A DNA stretch of 64,000 nt from a bacterium (lineage in GTDB: Bacteria > Methylomirabilota > Methylomirabilia > Methylomirabilales > 2-02-FULL-66-22), in NCBI GenBank assembly GCA_029580855.1, contig JAKPQH010000205.1:1-64000 (forward strand), in the 5' to 3' direction. Position 1 is the stretch's first letter. Each line of letters opens with the position of its first letter. Both the position numbers and the translations under genes were made by a program. The notes under the pieces were generated by a model, which worked only from the letters and a program-made list of their open reading frames with translations, was not told the origin of the DNA and ran no database searches. Below, piece by piece: positions 19,045 through 26,180 of the stretch.

Positions 19045-19339
19045 AGAGCAGCGCCGAGTCGGGACCCGATCGCGCGCCGCGGTCCGCGTGTGCGGCGAGA
19101 TGGCCGGCTCGACCGGGGAAACGCGCATTCAGACCACGGACGTGAGCATGCTCAATCGTCCCATTTTCCTTCCTTCCGTAGAGACAAACTGACCCATCGA
19201 ATCAAGGTCACCGTGATAGTCCTTTTATATGCCCTCCAAAGTGCATACCCATAGAATTCCACGTTTTCAATACGTTATGCCGTTTCCGGGGCGGGACCGA
19301 TCGGATGGCGGGGGATGCGTGGAGTGGCATGTAAGTTGC

Positions 19340-19514
19340 CCAGGTACGTCACGACCGTTTCGGAAAACGGACGTGAGACGTGCGCCGGCGGTGCGCTCTC
19401 TCGCCGGACATGAGAGCGATCGGCGACCCAAGCTGCAGCCGTGGGACCGACTCCCCCCCTCCCCGGTCCCGCGACCAGGCCCCCGACCCGAATTTCGGGT
19501 CGGGGGTTTTTTTT
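19340..19514 (+). ncRNA. candidate structured RNA ending in an intrinsic terminator
   Basis: The 636-base gap 19045-19680 has no credible reading frame. Its second half contains three successive stems. The first, 19346-19381, pairs 4, 4 and 6 base pairs around a cgga loop with one A-A mismatch and a 2-base bulge. The second, 19395-19417, is gctctc/gagagc. The third is the terminator at 19480-19514. The first half (about 19150-19280) is AT-rich and could hold a promoter, but I see no good -35/-10 pair. It could be a small RNA or the 3' end of the uvrA message. No Rfam family was recognised. Confidence 0.4.
19480..19514 (+). terminator. strong Rho-independent terminator
   Basis: A 13-base-pair perfect stem (19480-19492 with 19494-19506, closing through a few central bases) is followed directly by eight T residues. 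It reads only on the + strand. It ends whatever is transcribed downstream of uvrA and isolates the two-component cluster that follows. Confidence 0.9.
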
Positions 19515-19563
19515 GAAGCGCGACGGGTCGGCCGCTTCTCCCAGCGGACGTTGCGGGAAACCC

Positions 19564-19591
19564 TTGACAGTTGTCGCGGGGACTGTACAGT
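19564..19591 (+). promoter_or_regulatory. promoter of the pseudo-receiver gene
   Basis: TTGACA (19564-19569), 16-base spacer, TACAGT (19586-19591). It lies 50 bases after the terminator and about 90 bases before the ATG at 19681. The same TTGACA/TACAGT pair recurs at 61413-61441. Confidence 0.65.
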
Positions 19592-19680
19592 GAAACCGAG
19601 CCGTGCACGCAACCGACGCTGAGGCCGAATCGCGGCGCTGACGACGGTCGGACAGTCGGACAAAAAAAGGGGGCGAAACG

Positions 19681-20109
19681 ATGAGCCGCATTCTCGTTCT
19701 GGTTGTGAGCGACAGCCAAACCGAGGTGCGCGTCTTGAGCGAGATCGTGCGCGAGCAGTCGGGGGGCGAGGCGGTCGTCGTGGGGTCCGCCGGCCGCGGC
19801 GAGCAAGCGTTGAGCCGGGCCCTCTCGCTTCGGCCTCACGTGATCCTGGTAAACGTGGACCCCGCGAAGGCGGGCGACCTGGAGATCATCTCCCGGCTTC
19901 GCGGTCTGTTTGTCGACGTGGGGATCATCGCGTTGAGCGCCCAGGACAACGCCGACCTCGGAGAAGACGCTCGGATCGGGGGCGCGGATCGAACCGTGGC
20001 GCAAAGCCGGGTGAGCACGGCACTGGCTGCGGCCATCCGCGAGGCGGGTCGACTGGCGCGGACGCGCCAGCGCATGGCGGACCAGAGCACGCTGGAACAC
20101 GCCCCCTGA
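19681..20109 (+). CDS. pseudo-receiver domain protein
   Basis: A 142-residue stand-alone protein with a response-regulator receiver fold. The N-terminus fits (SRILVLVVSDSQ) and so does the beta3 segment RPHVILVNVD. The position that normally holds the phosphorylated Asp is Asn58, and the conserved switch Lys is replaced in GADRTVAQS. It therefore probably cannot be phosphorylated and may act as a binding or regulatory partner. It has its own promoter and sits 174 bases before the sensor kinase gene, so it may modulate that kinase. An alternative is a receiver-like domain of unrelated function such as those in pilus or clock proteins. Confidence 0.7.
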   Translation: MSRILVLVVSDSQTEVRVLSEIVREQSGGEAVVVGSAGRGEQALSRALSLRPHVILVNVDPAKAGDLEIISRLRGLFVDVGIIALSAQDNADLGEDARIGGADRTVAQSRVSTALAAAIREAGRLARTRQRMADQSTLEHAP

Positions 20110-20246
20110 CACGCACGCACTCCATCCCGAGGCGCCTTCCGGCGGCGCCGTCCCCGACGCCCGCCCACCGCACCATCCGCGCCTGGGCTCCCGCCCGTGC
20201 CCGCCGCACCCCCACGGGGCCAGAGCGCTCCCTTCCAGTTTCTCGC

Positions 20247-20276
20247 TTTACTTTGTGCAGGGTCCTTGGCTAGACT
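20247..20276 (+). promoter_or_regulatory. promoter placing the start of transcription at the kinase GTG
   Basis: TTTACT (20247-20252), 18-base spacer, TAGACT (20271-20276). The expected transcription start, 7-8 bases after the -10 box, coincides with the GTG at 20284, so the message may be leaderless. No Shine-Dalgarno is visible before that GTG. Confidence 0.45.
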
Positions 20277-20283
20277 ACCGCCC

Positions 20284-21774
20284 GTGCACCATCAAGGACG
20301 GGCGTGGGCGAGCGGCTCCTGGAAGCTGAGTTTGCGCGGCAAGCTGCTGCTGATGATGTTCGGCTTGCTGCTCCTGGTGCTGGCGATCCTTTTCGGGCTG
20401 TACTGGCGCGCCGAGCGGCAACTGATCGCACAGGTGGAGCGGCACACCACCGATCTCAGCACGGCCATCCAGATCAGCGTCGAGCAGTTGACGTCGAAGG
20501 GGCGCACCAGCGAAGCGCGTCTGCAGGACTACGTGCAGCGCCTCCAGCAGCGCGGCGTACGGGAGATCTCCATCGTCAGCAACGAGGAGGAGGTGATCGC
20601 CTCCTCCAACCCGCGCCGGGTCGGCGGGCGCGTCGATCCCAAACGCAAGGATATCCTCATCACGGCGCGCCTCGGCGAAGAGACGGTCGGCGGCGTCGGC
20701 CAGAAGACGTACAATCTGCTTCTGCCCATCGTCGTGGGAAACCAGCGAAGCGGCTACATTCTCATCAGCATGATTCTCGACGACTTCGCCGAGCTGGCCC
20801 GGGCGAACTTCCTCAAGCGGCTGGCGGGCACCGTCCTGATCTTCGCGGTGGGCACCGGGGGGGCGGTGGTCTTGGCCTGGACGTACACCAAGCCGATCTC
20901 ACAGGTCGTGGCGGTGGCGCGTCGGATCGCGCAGGGGGCGCTGGACGAGCGGCTGCCGGTCAACCGGCACGACGAGATCGGCGAGCTCAACCGCAGCTTC
21001 AACGAGATGGTGGAACGCTTGAAGGAGCGGGCCGAGCTGGAGGCGCGGCTGCACCAGGCCGAGCGCCTGTCGGCCATCGCGCATCTCGCCTCCGGCATCG
21101 CCCATGAGGTGCGAAACCCCCTGAGCACCATCAGCATGACCGTGGGTCATCTGCAGGCGCACTTCCCGCCGGCCGCGCCCGCCGAGCGCGAGGAGTTCGC
21201 GCGGCTGACGTCGATGGTCATGGGAGAGATCCGCCGCCTCGACGACATGGTCCGAGGCTTTCTGAGGTACGGGAAGCCGCTGAACTTGACCCGGCAGGCG
21301 GCCGACGTGAGAGCGCTGCTGGACGAAGTGCTGGAGGTCGCCGCCCAGAGCGCCGCCGCGGAACACGTGGCGGTGAAGCGCGACTACGCCACCGACCTGC
21401 CCGAGGTGTGGGCGGACATCCCGCACCTCAAGAGCTGTTTTATGAACCTGGTGCTCAACGCCTTTCAAGCCATGCCGGGCGGCGGCGAGCTGCGGGTCGG
21501 CGTGCTGGCGCTCCCCGCCCGCGATGAGCCCGGCGCCGGGGCGAGGGGAGGGGTCGAGATTCGATTCGAGGATACCGGGACGGGCATCGAACCCACGGAC
21601 CTGTCCAAGGTCTTCGAGCCGTACTTCACCACCAAGGAAGTCGGGATCGGGCTGGGCCTGGCCTTGACGAAGCAGATCGTGGAAGAGCACGGGGGGCGGA
21701 TCGAGATTTCCAGCCGGCCGGGACGGGGCACACGGGTCCGGCTCCGGCTTCCCGTAGGGGCACCCGACGCATGA
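20284..21774 (+). CDS. membrane sensor histidine kinase, NtrB/AtoS-like
   Basis: A 496-residue kinase that phosphorylates the sigma-54 activator encoded next. A transmembrane helix near residues 16-38 (LLLMMFGLLLLVLAILF) and a second near 180-203 flank an extracytoplasmic sensor domain. A HAMP domain follows (TKPISQVV to NEMVERL), then a dimerisation domain with the phospho-His in IAHEVRNPL. The ATP-binding lid has NLVLNAFQ (N box), DTGTGIEP (G1) and GIGLGLAL (G2). GTG 20284 is preferred because it begins just before the first helix and fits the promoter; an upstream in-frame start at 20197 adds a proline-rich stretch. It overlaps the next gene by 4 bases. Confidence 0.87.
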   Translation: MHHQGRAWASGSWKLSLRGKLLLMMFGLLLLVLAILFGLYWRAERQLIAQVERHTTDLSTAIQISVEQLTSKGRTSEARLQDYVQRLQQRGVREISIVSNEEEVIASSNPRRVGGRVDPKRKDILITARLGEETVGGVGQKTYNLLLPIVVGNQRSGYILISMILDDFAELARANFLKRLAGTVLIFAVGTGGAVVLAWTYTKPISQVVAVARRIAQGALDERLPVNRHDEIGELNRSFNEMVERLKERAELEARLHQAERLSAIAHLASGIAHEVRNPLSTISMTVGHLQAHFPPAAPAEREEFARLTSMVMGEIRRLDDMVRGFLRYGKPLNLTRQAADVRALLDEVLEVAAQSAAAEHVAVKRDYATDLPEVWADIPHLKSCFMNLVLNAFQAMPGGGELRVGVLALPARDEPGAGARGGVEIRFEDTGTGIEPTDLSKVFEPYFTTKEVGIGLGLALTKQIVEEHGGRIEISSRPGRGTRVRLRLPVGAPDA

Positions 21775-23231
21775 CGAAGGGGCAGATCCTCGTCGTAGAC
21801 GACGAAGCGGCGCAGCGTGAGATTCTGCGGACCATCCTCGCGGCCGAGGGGTACCAGGTCGAGGTCGCCAAAAGCGCGGCCGAGGCGCTGGACAAGGGCG
21901 GGCGCAGACGCTTCGATCTGGTTCTCACCGATCTACGGATGCCCGGGGCGGATGGGTTGTCGCTGGTGCGCGAGCTGAGCCGGGAGGATCCGCCCACCCT
22001 GGTGATCGTCATGACCGGGTTCGGCTCCCTCGACTCGGCCGAGCAGGCCATGAAGCAGGGCGCCTTCGACTACCTCACGAAACCTCTGGAGCGGGACGAT
22101 CTCCTGCGCATCGTCGGGCGGGCCTTTGAGCGCATGGGTCTGATCCAGGAGAACCGGTTGCTCCGGCAACAGCTGGAGGAGCGCTACCGGATCGAGGGGA
22201 TCGTCGGAAGCCACTATCGGATGCGGGAGGTCTTCGACAAGCTGCACAAGGTGTCCAGCTCGAACTCGACCGTGCTGATCGTCGGCGAAAGCGGAACCGG
22301 CAAAGAGCTGATCGCGCGCGCCATCCACCGGCATGGGCCCCGGCGTGACCGCCCGTTCGTGGCGGTCAGCTGCGCCGCCATCCCGGAGACGCTCATCGAG
22401 AGCGAGCTGTTCGGCTACGAGAAGGGCGCCTTCACCGGCGCCGTGAGCCGCCGGCAAGGGCTGTTCGAGACGGCGGACAAGAGCACCCTGTTTCTGGATG
22501 AAATCGGCGAGCTGAACGTCAACATGCAGTCCAAGGTGCTGCGCGCCCTGCAGGAACGGGAGATCCGGCGGGTCGGGGGCCACGACAGCACCAAGGTGGA
22601 CGTCCGGATCATCGCGGCGACCAACAAAAATCTGGAGGAGGAGGTCGGCAAGGGTCGGTTTCGGGGGGACCTCTATTACCGGCTCAACGTGGTGACGGTG
22701 CCGCTGCCGCCGCTGCGGGAGCGGAGCACGGATATCCCGCAGCTAGCGGAGTACTTCGTCCGGCGAGCCTGCGACGAGGCGGGCCGGCCGCCGATGCCCG
22801 TCACGACCGAGGCCATGCGGCTTCTCCTGCAGTATCACTGGCCGGGAAACGTCCGGCAGCTGGAGGCGGTTCTGCAGCGCGCGGTTCTCCTCTCGGACGG
22901 CCAGAAGATCGACTATGCCGACTTGCCGATCGAGGTTCGGTTCTCCACGCTGCCGTCGCGCGAGCCGGGGCCGGCGGCGCACGGTGCAACATATCGCTTC
23001 CTCTTGCCGTCCGGCGGCATTGAGCTCGAGGCCGTCGAGCGGGAGTTCATCCTGCAGGCCATGGAATCGTCGGGCTGGGTGATCGCGAAGGCCGCCAAAC
23101 TGCTCGGGCTGAGTTACCGGACGCTGCAGTACCGGCTGGAAAAGTTCCAGATCAGCCGGAACGGGGGCGATGGGGTCGGGGCGCCGGATGAGGAGCCCGG
23201 AGAGACCGGTCCCGGACCCAGACAGGTGTAG
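21771..23231 (+). CDS. sigma-54-dependent response regulator, NtrC family
   Basis: A 486-residue transcription activator. The receiver carries its phospho-Asp in LVLTDLRMPG and Lys in YLTKPL. The central AAA+ domain has Walker A GESGTGKE, the sigma-54 contact loop GAFTGA and the Walker B region FLDEIGEL. The C-terminal Fis-type helix-turn-helix contains AKAAKLLGLSYRTLQYRL. Translation is coupled to the kinase by an ATGA overlap. The regulon is unknown; I found no convincing -24/-12 promoter (TGGC-N8-TTGC type) in this window. The last 25 residues are Gly/Pro-rich. Confidence 0.92.
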   Translation: MTKGQILVVDDEAAQREILRTILAAEGYQVEVAKSAAEALDKGGRRRFDLVLTDLRMPGADGLSLVRELSREDPPTLVIVMTGFGSLDSAEQAMKQGAFDYLTKPLERDDLLRIVGRAFERMGLIQENRLLRQQLEERYRIEGIVGSHYRMREVFDKLHKVSSSNSTVLIVGESGTGKELIARAIHRHGPRRDRPFVAVSCAAIPETLIESELFGYEKGAFTGAVSRRQGLFETADKSTLFLDEIGELNVNMQSKVLRALQEREIRRVGGHDSTKVDVRIIAATNKNLEEEVGKGRFRGDLYYRLNVVTVPLPPLRERSTDIPQLAEYFVRRACDEAGRPPMPVTTEAMRLLLQYHWPGNVRQLEAVLQRAVLLSDGQKIDYADLPIEVRFSTLPSREPGPAAHGATYRFLLPSGGIELEAVEREFILQAMESSGWVIAKAAKLLGLSYRTLQYRLEKFQISRNGGDGVGAPDEEPGETGPGPRQV

Positions 23232-23267
23232 CCGTCACATCGTTTGGCCAGAGAAAGGGGGGATGGC

Positions 23268-23363
23268 ATGGGCAGCGTAGTCAAGAAACGCCGGAAAAAG
23301 ATCGCCAAGCATAAGTACAAGAAGCTCTTGAAGCGTACCAGACATCAGCGGCGGAGCAAGTGA
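23268..23363 (+). CDS. AURKAIP1/COX24-type mini ribosomal protein
   Basis: A 31-residue, extremely basic peptide beginning MGSVVKKRRKKIAKHK, with KLLKRTRHQRRSK at the end. This matches the bacterial AURKAIP1/COX24 domain proteins, relatives of mitoribosomal mS38 that bind the small ribosomal subunit. A strong aaagggggg Shine-Dalgarno lies 5-6 bases upstream of the ATG. The gene is 36 bases after the sigma-54 activator stop and is followed by its own terminator. It is easily missed because of its size. A start at 23263 would be out of frame. Confidence 0.85.
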   Translation: MGSVVKKRRKKIAKHKYKKLLKRTRHQRRSK

Positions 23364-23375
23364 GCTCTGCGCCAC

Positions 23376-23417
23376 ACGGGGGGCCGTGTTCCTCACGGGG
23401 AGCGGGCCCCCCGTTTT
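23376..23417 (+). terminator. terminator after the mini ribosomal protein gene
   Basis: acggggggcc (23376-23385) pairs with ggccccccgt (23405-23414) across a 19-base loop, followed by a short T-run. The stem lies 12 bases after the stop codon. Confidence 0.6.
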
Positions 23418-23535
23418 GTCCCGGCGGCCGGGTCGCGGCGGGGTCGGCCGACGAAGCGGGTGTATGGAGGCCGCTGGGAACCGCCCCGCCGGGCCCGCGA
23501 GCTGCCACGGCGGCACGCGGTGCCGCGGATTTGAA

Positions 23536-24894
23536 ATGCGCGAGACGAAAACGGCCCCCGCCGAGCGCGCGGGCCGGTGGCGAAGCGGTGGGCGTGTGCG
23601 CGTGACGATCGAGCGGTTGGTCTTTCAGGGGGACGGTCTGAGCCGCCTTCCGGACGGTCGCGTGATCTTCGTGCCCATGACGGCGCCCGGCGACGAGGTC
23701 GAGGTGCGCGTCAAGGAGGACCGTCGGGACTTCGTGCGAGGAACCGCCGTGCGCACCTTGGCGCCGTCACCGATTCGGACGGAGCCTCGCTGCGGGTACT
23801 TCGGAATCTGCGGGGGGTGCCAATGGCAGCACGTGGCGTATCCCGCTCAACTCGACTGGAAGCGGCGCATCCTGGAGGAACTCCTGGCCCGCGTCGGCAA
23901 GCTGGGCGGTGTGCCCGTGGCCACTCCGATCGCGCCGCTCACGCCGTGGGAGTATCGGGCCCGGGCTCAGCTCACCGTGATCGGAGGCGCTCGGCCGTGC
24001 GTGGGGTTTCACCGGCGAGAGACCAACCGCGTGGTGGACATCGACCGCTGCCCGCTGCTGGACCCGTGTCTGAACACCCTGCTCCGCGCGATGCGATACG
24101 TGAAGCACCCGTCGTTCTTCTCGCTGTTTCCAGGGGTGCGCGAGGCCTGGGTCGCGCTTGGCACGGGAACCGGGGAACTGCTGCTGTCGCTGTTCGGCCG
24201 GGTGCAGGATCGGGGCGCCCTGCGCCTGCTTTTTCACACCCTCCGCTCCGCGGCGCCGGGTCTGCAGGGCGTGGCGTCGTTGGAGGGGGGTCTACGGCGG
24301 TCGCCCCGCGTCGTCGACTGGTACGGCGCCCGCGCGCTCCACGAACAGATCGGCGACGCGCGCTTCCGGGTCGGGGCGACGTCCTTCTTTCAGGTCAGCG
24401 GGCTGGCGGCGGCCGGCCTGACGTCGCTCGTGCTGGAGGGCGCCGCCCTCACGGGGACCGAACGCGTTCTGGAACTGTACAGCGGTGTGGGGACCTTTTC
24501 CGTGCCGCTGGCCAAGCGGGCGCGGGAGCTGGTGGGGATCGAGGCGAACACCGGCGCGGCCGCGGACGCGGATGAAAATCTCCGGCAGAACGGGTGCGCG
24601 GGCGCGCGCATCGTCCAGGCCCAGGTGGAGCAAGGGTTGCCCGGCGCCGCGGCAGAGGGGACGTGGGACGCGGTCATCCTTGACCCGCCGCGGCAAGGAT
24701 GCAGCCGCGCTGTGCTGGATCTCCTGGCATCCATGCGGGCGGCACGGCTGGTCTATGTTTCGTGCGACCCGAGCACGCTCGCCCGCGACCTGGCGGCGCT
24801 CGTCGGCGCGGGGTACCGGTGCACGAGTCTTCAGCCCATCGATCTGTTCCCGCAAACCTTCCATCTGGAGTGCGTGGCGGTCCTGACGCGCTGA
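23536..24894 (+). CDS. class I SAM-dependent 23S rRNA (uracil-5-)-methyltransferase, RlmD/TrmA family
   Basis: A 452-residue enzyme of the TrmA/RlmD/RlmCD family that methylates C5 of a uridine. It begins with a TRAM domain (RVTIERLVFQGDG). The iron-sulfur cluster motif follows (RCGYFGICGGCQWQ), with a fourth Cys near DIDRCPLL. The C-terminal methyltransferase fold has SAM motif LELYSGVGTF, LDPPRQGC and the catalytic Cys in VSCDPSTL. The cluster motif favours the rRNA enzymes over TrmA. ATG 23536 is the most economical start; a GTG at 23596 just before the TRAM domain is an alternative. The open frame extends further upstream into the terminator, which is unlikely to be coding. Confidence 0.85.
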   Translation: MRETKTAPAERAGRWRSGGRVRVTIERLVFQGDGLSRLPDGRVIFVPMTAPGDEVEVRVKEDRRDFVRGTAVRTLAPSPIRTEPRCGYFGICGGCQWQHVAYPAQLDWKRRILEELLARVGKLGGVPVATPIAPLTPWEYRARAQLTVIGGARPCVGFHRRETNRVVDIDRCPLLDPCLNTLLRAMRYVKHPSFFSLFPGVREAWVALGTGTGELLLSLFGRVQDRGALRLLFHTLRSAAPGLQGVASLEGGLRRSPRVVDWYGARALHEQIGDARFRVGATSFFQVSGLAAAGLTSLVLEGAALTGTERVLELYSGVGTFSVPLAKRARELVGIEANTGAAADADENLRQNGCAGARIVQAQVEQGLPGAAAEGTWDAVILDPPRQGCSRAVLDLLASMRAARLVYVSCDPSTLARDLAALVGAGYRCTSLQPIDLFPQTFHLECVAVLTR

Positions 24895-25006
24895 CCGCTG
24901 CGGGTCGAGGTGTCCTGCGCGGATGGACCGCAGGACGATGATGATTCCCGGCGTCTAACGTGGTATCGTCTCCGACGATCCTGTCTGTTCCTCGAAGGAG
25001 GATCGC

Positions 25007-25543
25007 ATGCCGAGACGGTTGATCCGGGTCGTGGCGCTCGTCGCGGTGGCCGCGCTCTTGGCCGCCGCCGTCCCCGAAGCCGCGCGGGCGCGGGCGGGGG
25101 GCGGGTTCGCTTCCGGGGGCCGCGGTTCCCGCAGTTTTTCGAGTCCCAGCCGGACCTACCGCACCCCCGCGCCGTCGGCCATTCCTCAGGCGTCCGCGCG
25201 GCCCCGCACCCCGCCGTCCCCGGCGCCCATCGGTCAGCCGGTGCCCCCAGGCGGATTCCTGAGGGGGCTGGCGGGCGGCATCGTCGGCGGTCTCCTCGGT
25301 GGGATGCTTTTCCGCGGTCTGGGTTTCGCAGGCGGGCCGGGGGAGGGTTTCGGCGGTAACTCCGGCATGCTGGATATCCTGTTGCTGGCGGGGATCGCAT
25401 ACTCGATCTTCTGGTTCGTCGGCCGAAAGCGGGCGGCGGAGGAACTTCGGGCGGGGGCCTGCGCCAACGGGATCTCGGCCGACGCGTATGGCGGCGGGGC
25501 ACCCACGGCGGTCGGATTTTGCTGTCCACCCGACGGAGCGTGA
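25007..25543 (+). CDS. exported membrane protein resembling the N-terminal part of Tim44-like proteins
   Basis: A 178-residue protein: signal peptide (residues 1-28, cut after ARA), a Gly/Ser/Pro-rich linker (SFSSPSRTYRTP), a glycine-rich hydrophobic segment (GLAGGIVGGLLGGMLFRG) and a second membrane segment (LLLAGIAYSIFWFV, about 125-138). This is the layout of the N-terminal half of bacterial Tim44-like proteins, but the C-terminal Tim44 domain is absent and the protein ends in a Cys pair (FCCPP). It could be a truncated relative or simply a similar low-complexity membrane protein. A perfect gaaggagg Shine-Dalgarno precedes the ATG. leuD starts 3 bases after the stop. Confidence 0.7.
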   Translation: MPRRLIRVVALVAVAALLAAAVPEAARARAGGGFASGGRGSRSFSSPSRTYRTPAPSAIPQASARPRTPPSPAPIGQPVPPGGFLRGLAGGIVGGLLGGMLFRGLGFAGGPGEGFGGNSGMLDILLLAGIAYSIFWFVGRKRAAEELRAGACANGISADAYGGGAPTAVGFCCPPDGA

Positions 25544-25546
25544 GCG

Positions 25547-26056
25547 ATGCTAAAGGGAACCGTGACGACGATTTTTGGCGACGATATCAACACGGACGAC
25601 ATCATCCCGGCGTTTCGCCTGCAGCAGAGCAGCGATCCGGAGTACTTTGCGGCCTATGCGTTCGAGAAGTTCGATCCCGAATTCCGTTCGCGCTGCAGTC
25701 GGCACCAGGCCAACATCGTGCTGGCGGGGAAAAATTTCGGCTGCGGCTCCAGCCGCGAGCAGGCGGTGTATGCGCTCCAGTACAACCGGATCGCCTGCGT
25801 CATCGCCGGCTCATTCCCCGATATCTTCTACCGAAACTCTCTGGCCAACGGGCTCACTCTGGTCGTGCTGCCCGACCGGGGCGGCATCGGGCGGGGGGAT
25901 GAAATCGAAGTGGATCTCGCCGCCAGCGTGATCCGGAATACCACGCGCGGCACGGCGATCCCGTTTGTCATGAAAGAAGAAGACCGCCGAACGTTCCAGG
26001 CGGGTGGGATGACCGCCCGCGTGCGGACGCACCTGGAGGAGTTGCTGGCCAGATAG
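25547..26056 (+). CDS. leuD: 3-isopropylmalate dehydratase-type small subunit
   Basis: A 169-residue swivel domain of the aconitase superfamily, archaeal/LeuD2 type. Landmarks are GDDINTDDIIPAFR near residues 11-24 and the substrate loop NFGCGSSREQAV near 63-74. It pairs with the large subunit encoded 124 bases downstream to isomerise 2- to 3-isopropylmalate, or a homologous acid such as homocitrate or dimethylmalate. No leuA or leuB lies in the window, so the substrate is not certain. A palindromic element separates it from leuC. Confidence 0.85.
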   Translation: MLKGTVTTIFGDDINTDDIIPAFRLQQSSDPEYFAAYAFEKFDPEFRSRCSRHQANIVLAGKNFGCGSSREQAVYALQYNRIACVIAGSFPDIFYRNSLANGLTLVVLPDRGGIGRGDEIEVDLAASVIRNTTRGTAIPFVMKEEDRRTFQAGGMTARVRTHLEELLAR

Positions 26057-26058
26057 CG

Positions 26059-26156
26059 AGTCGATTCGTCGACAAGTCAACTGGTCAACTGGGACAAGCG
26101 CAGGCGTGTGGGATGGCGTCTTCGCCGATTGACAATTCGACCGATCGGCGTGGCGA
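26059..26156. repeat. palindromic element, degraded copy 2
   Basis: Between leuD and leuC, the left arm (gtcgattcgtcgac..., from 26060) and the reverse complement of the right arm (ending gcgac at 26156) agree imperfectly. Both resemble the arms of the 2929-3023 element, sharing cgtc..a and gtcaa..ggg blocks. Like copy 1 it lies directly behind a stop codon and ends about 25 bases before the next start. Confidence 0.5.
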
Positions 26157-26180
26157 CGGTCCGAAAGACGGAGTGAGGCG

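Noticed and set aside
16081-19128. Very long minus-strand open frame opposite uvrA
   Set aside because: Shadow of uvrA; no domain and implausible composition.
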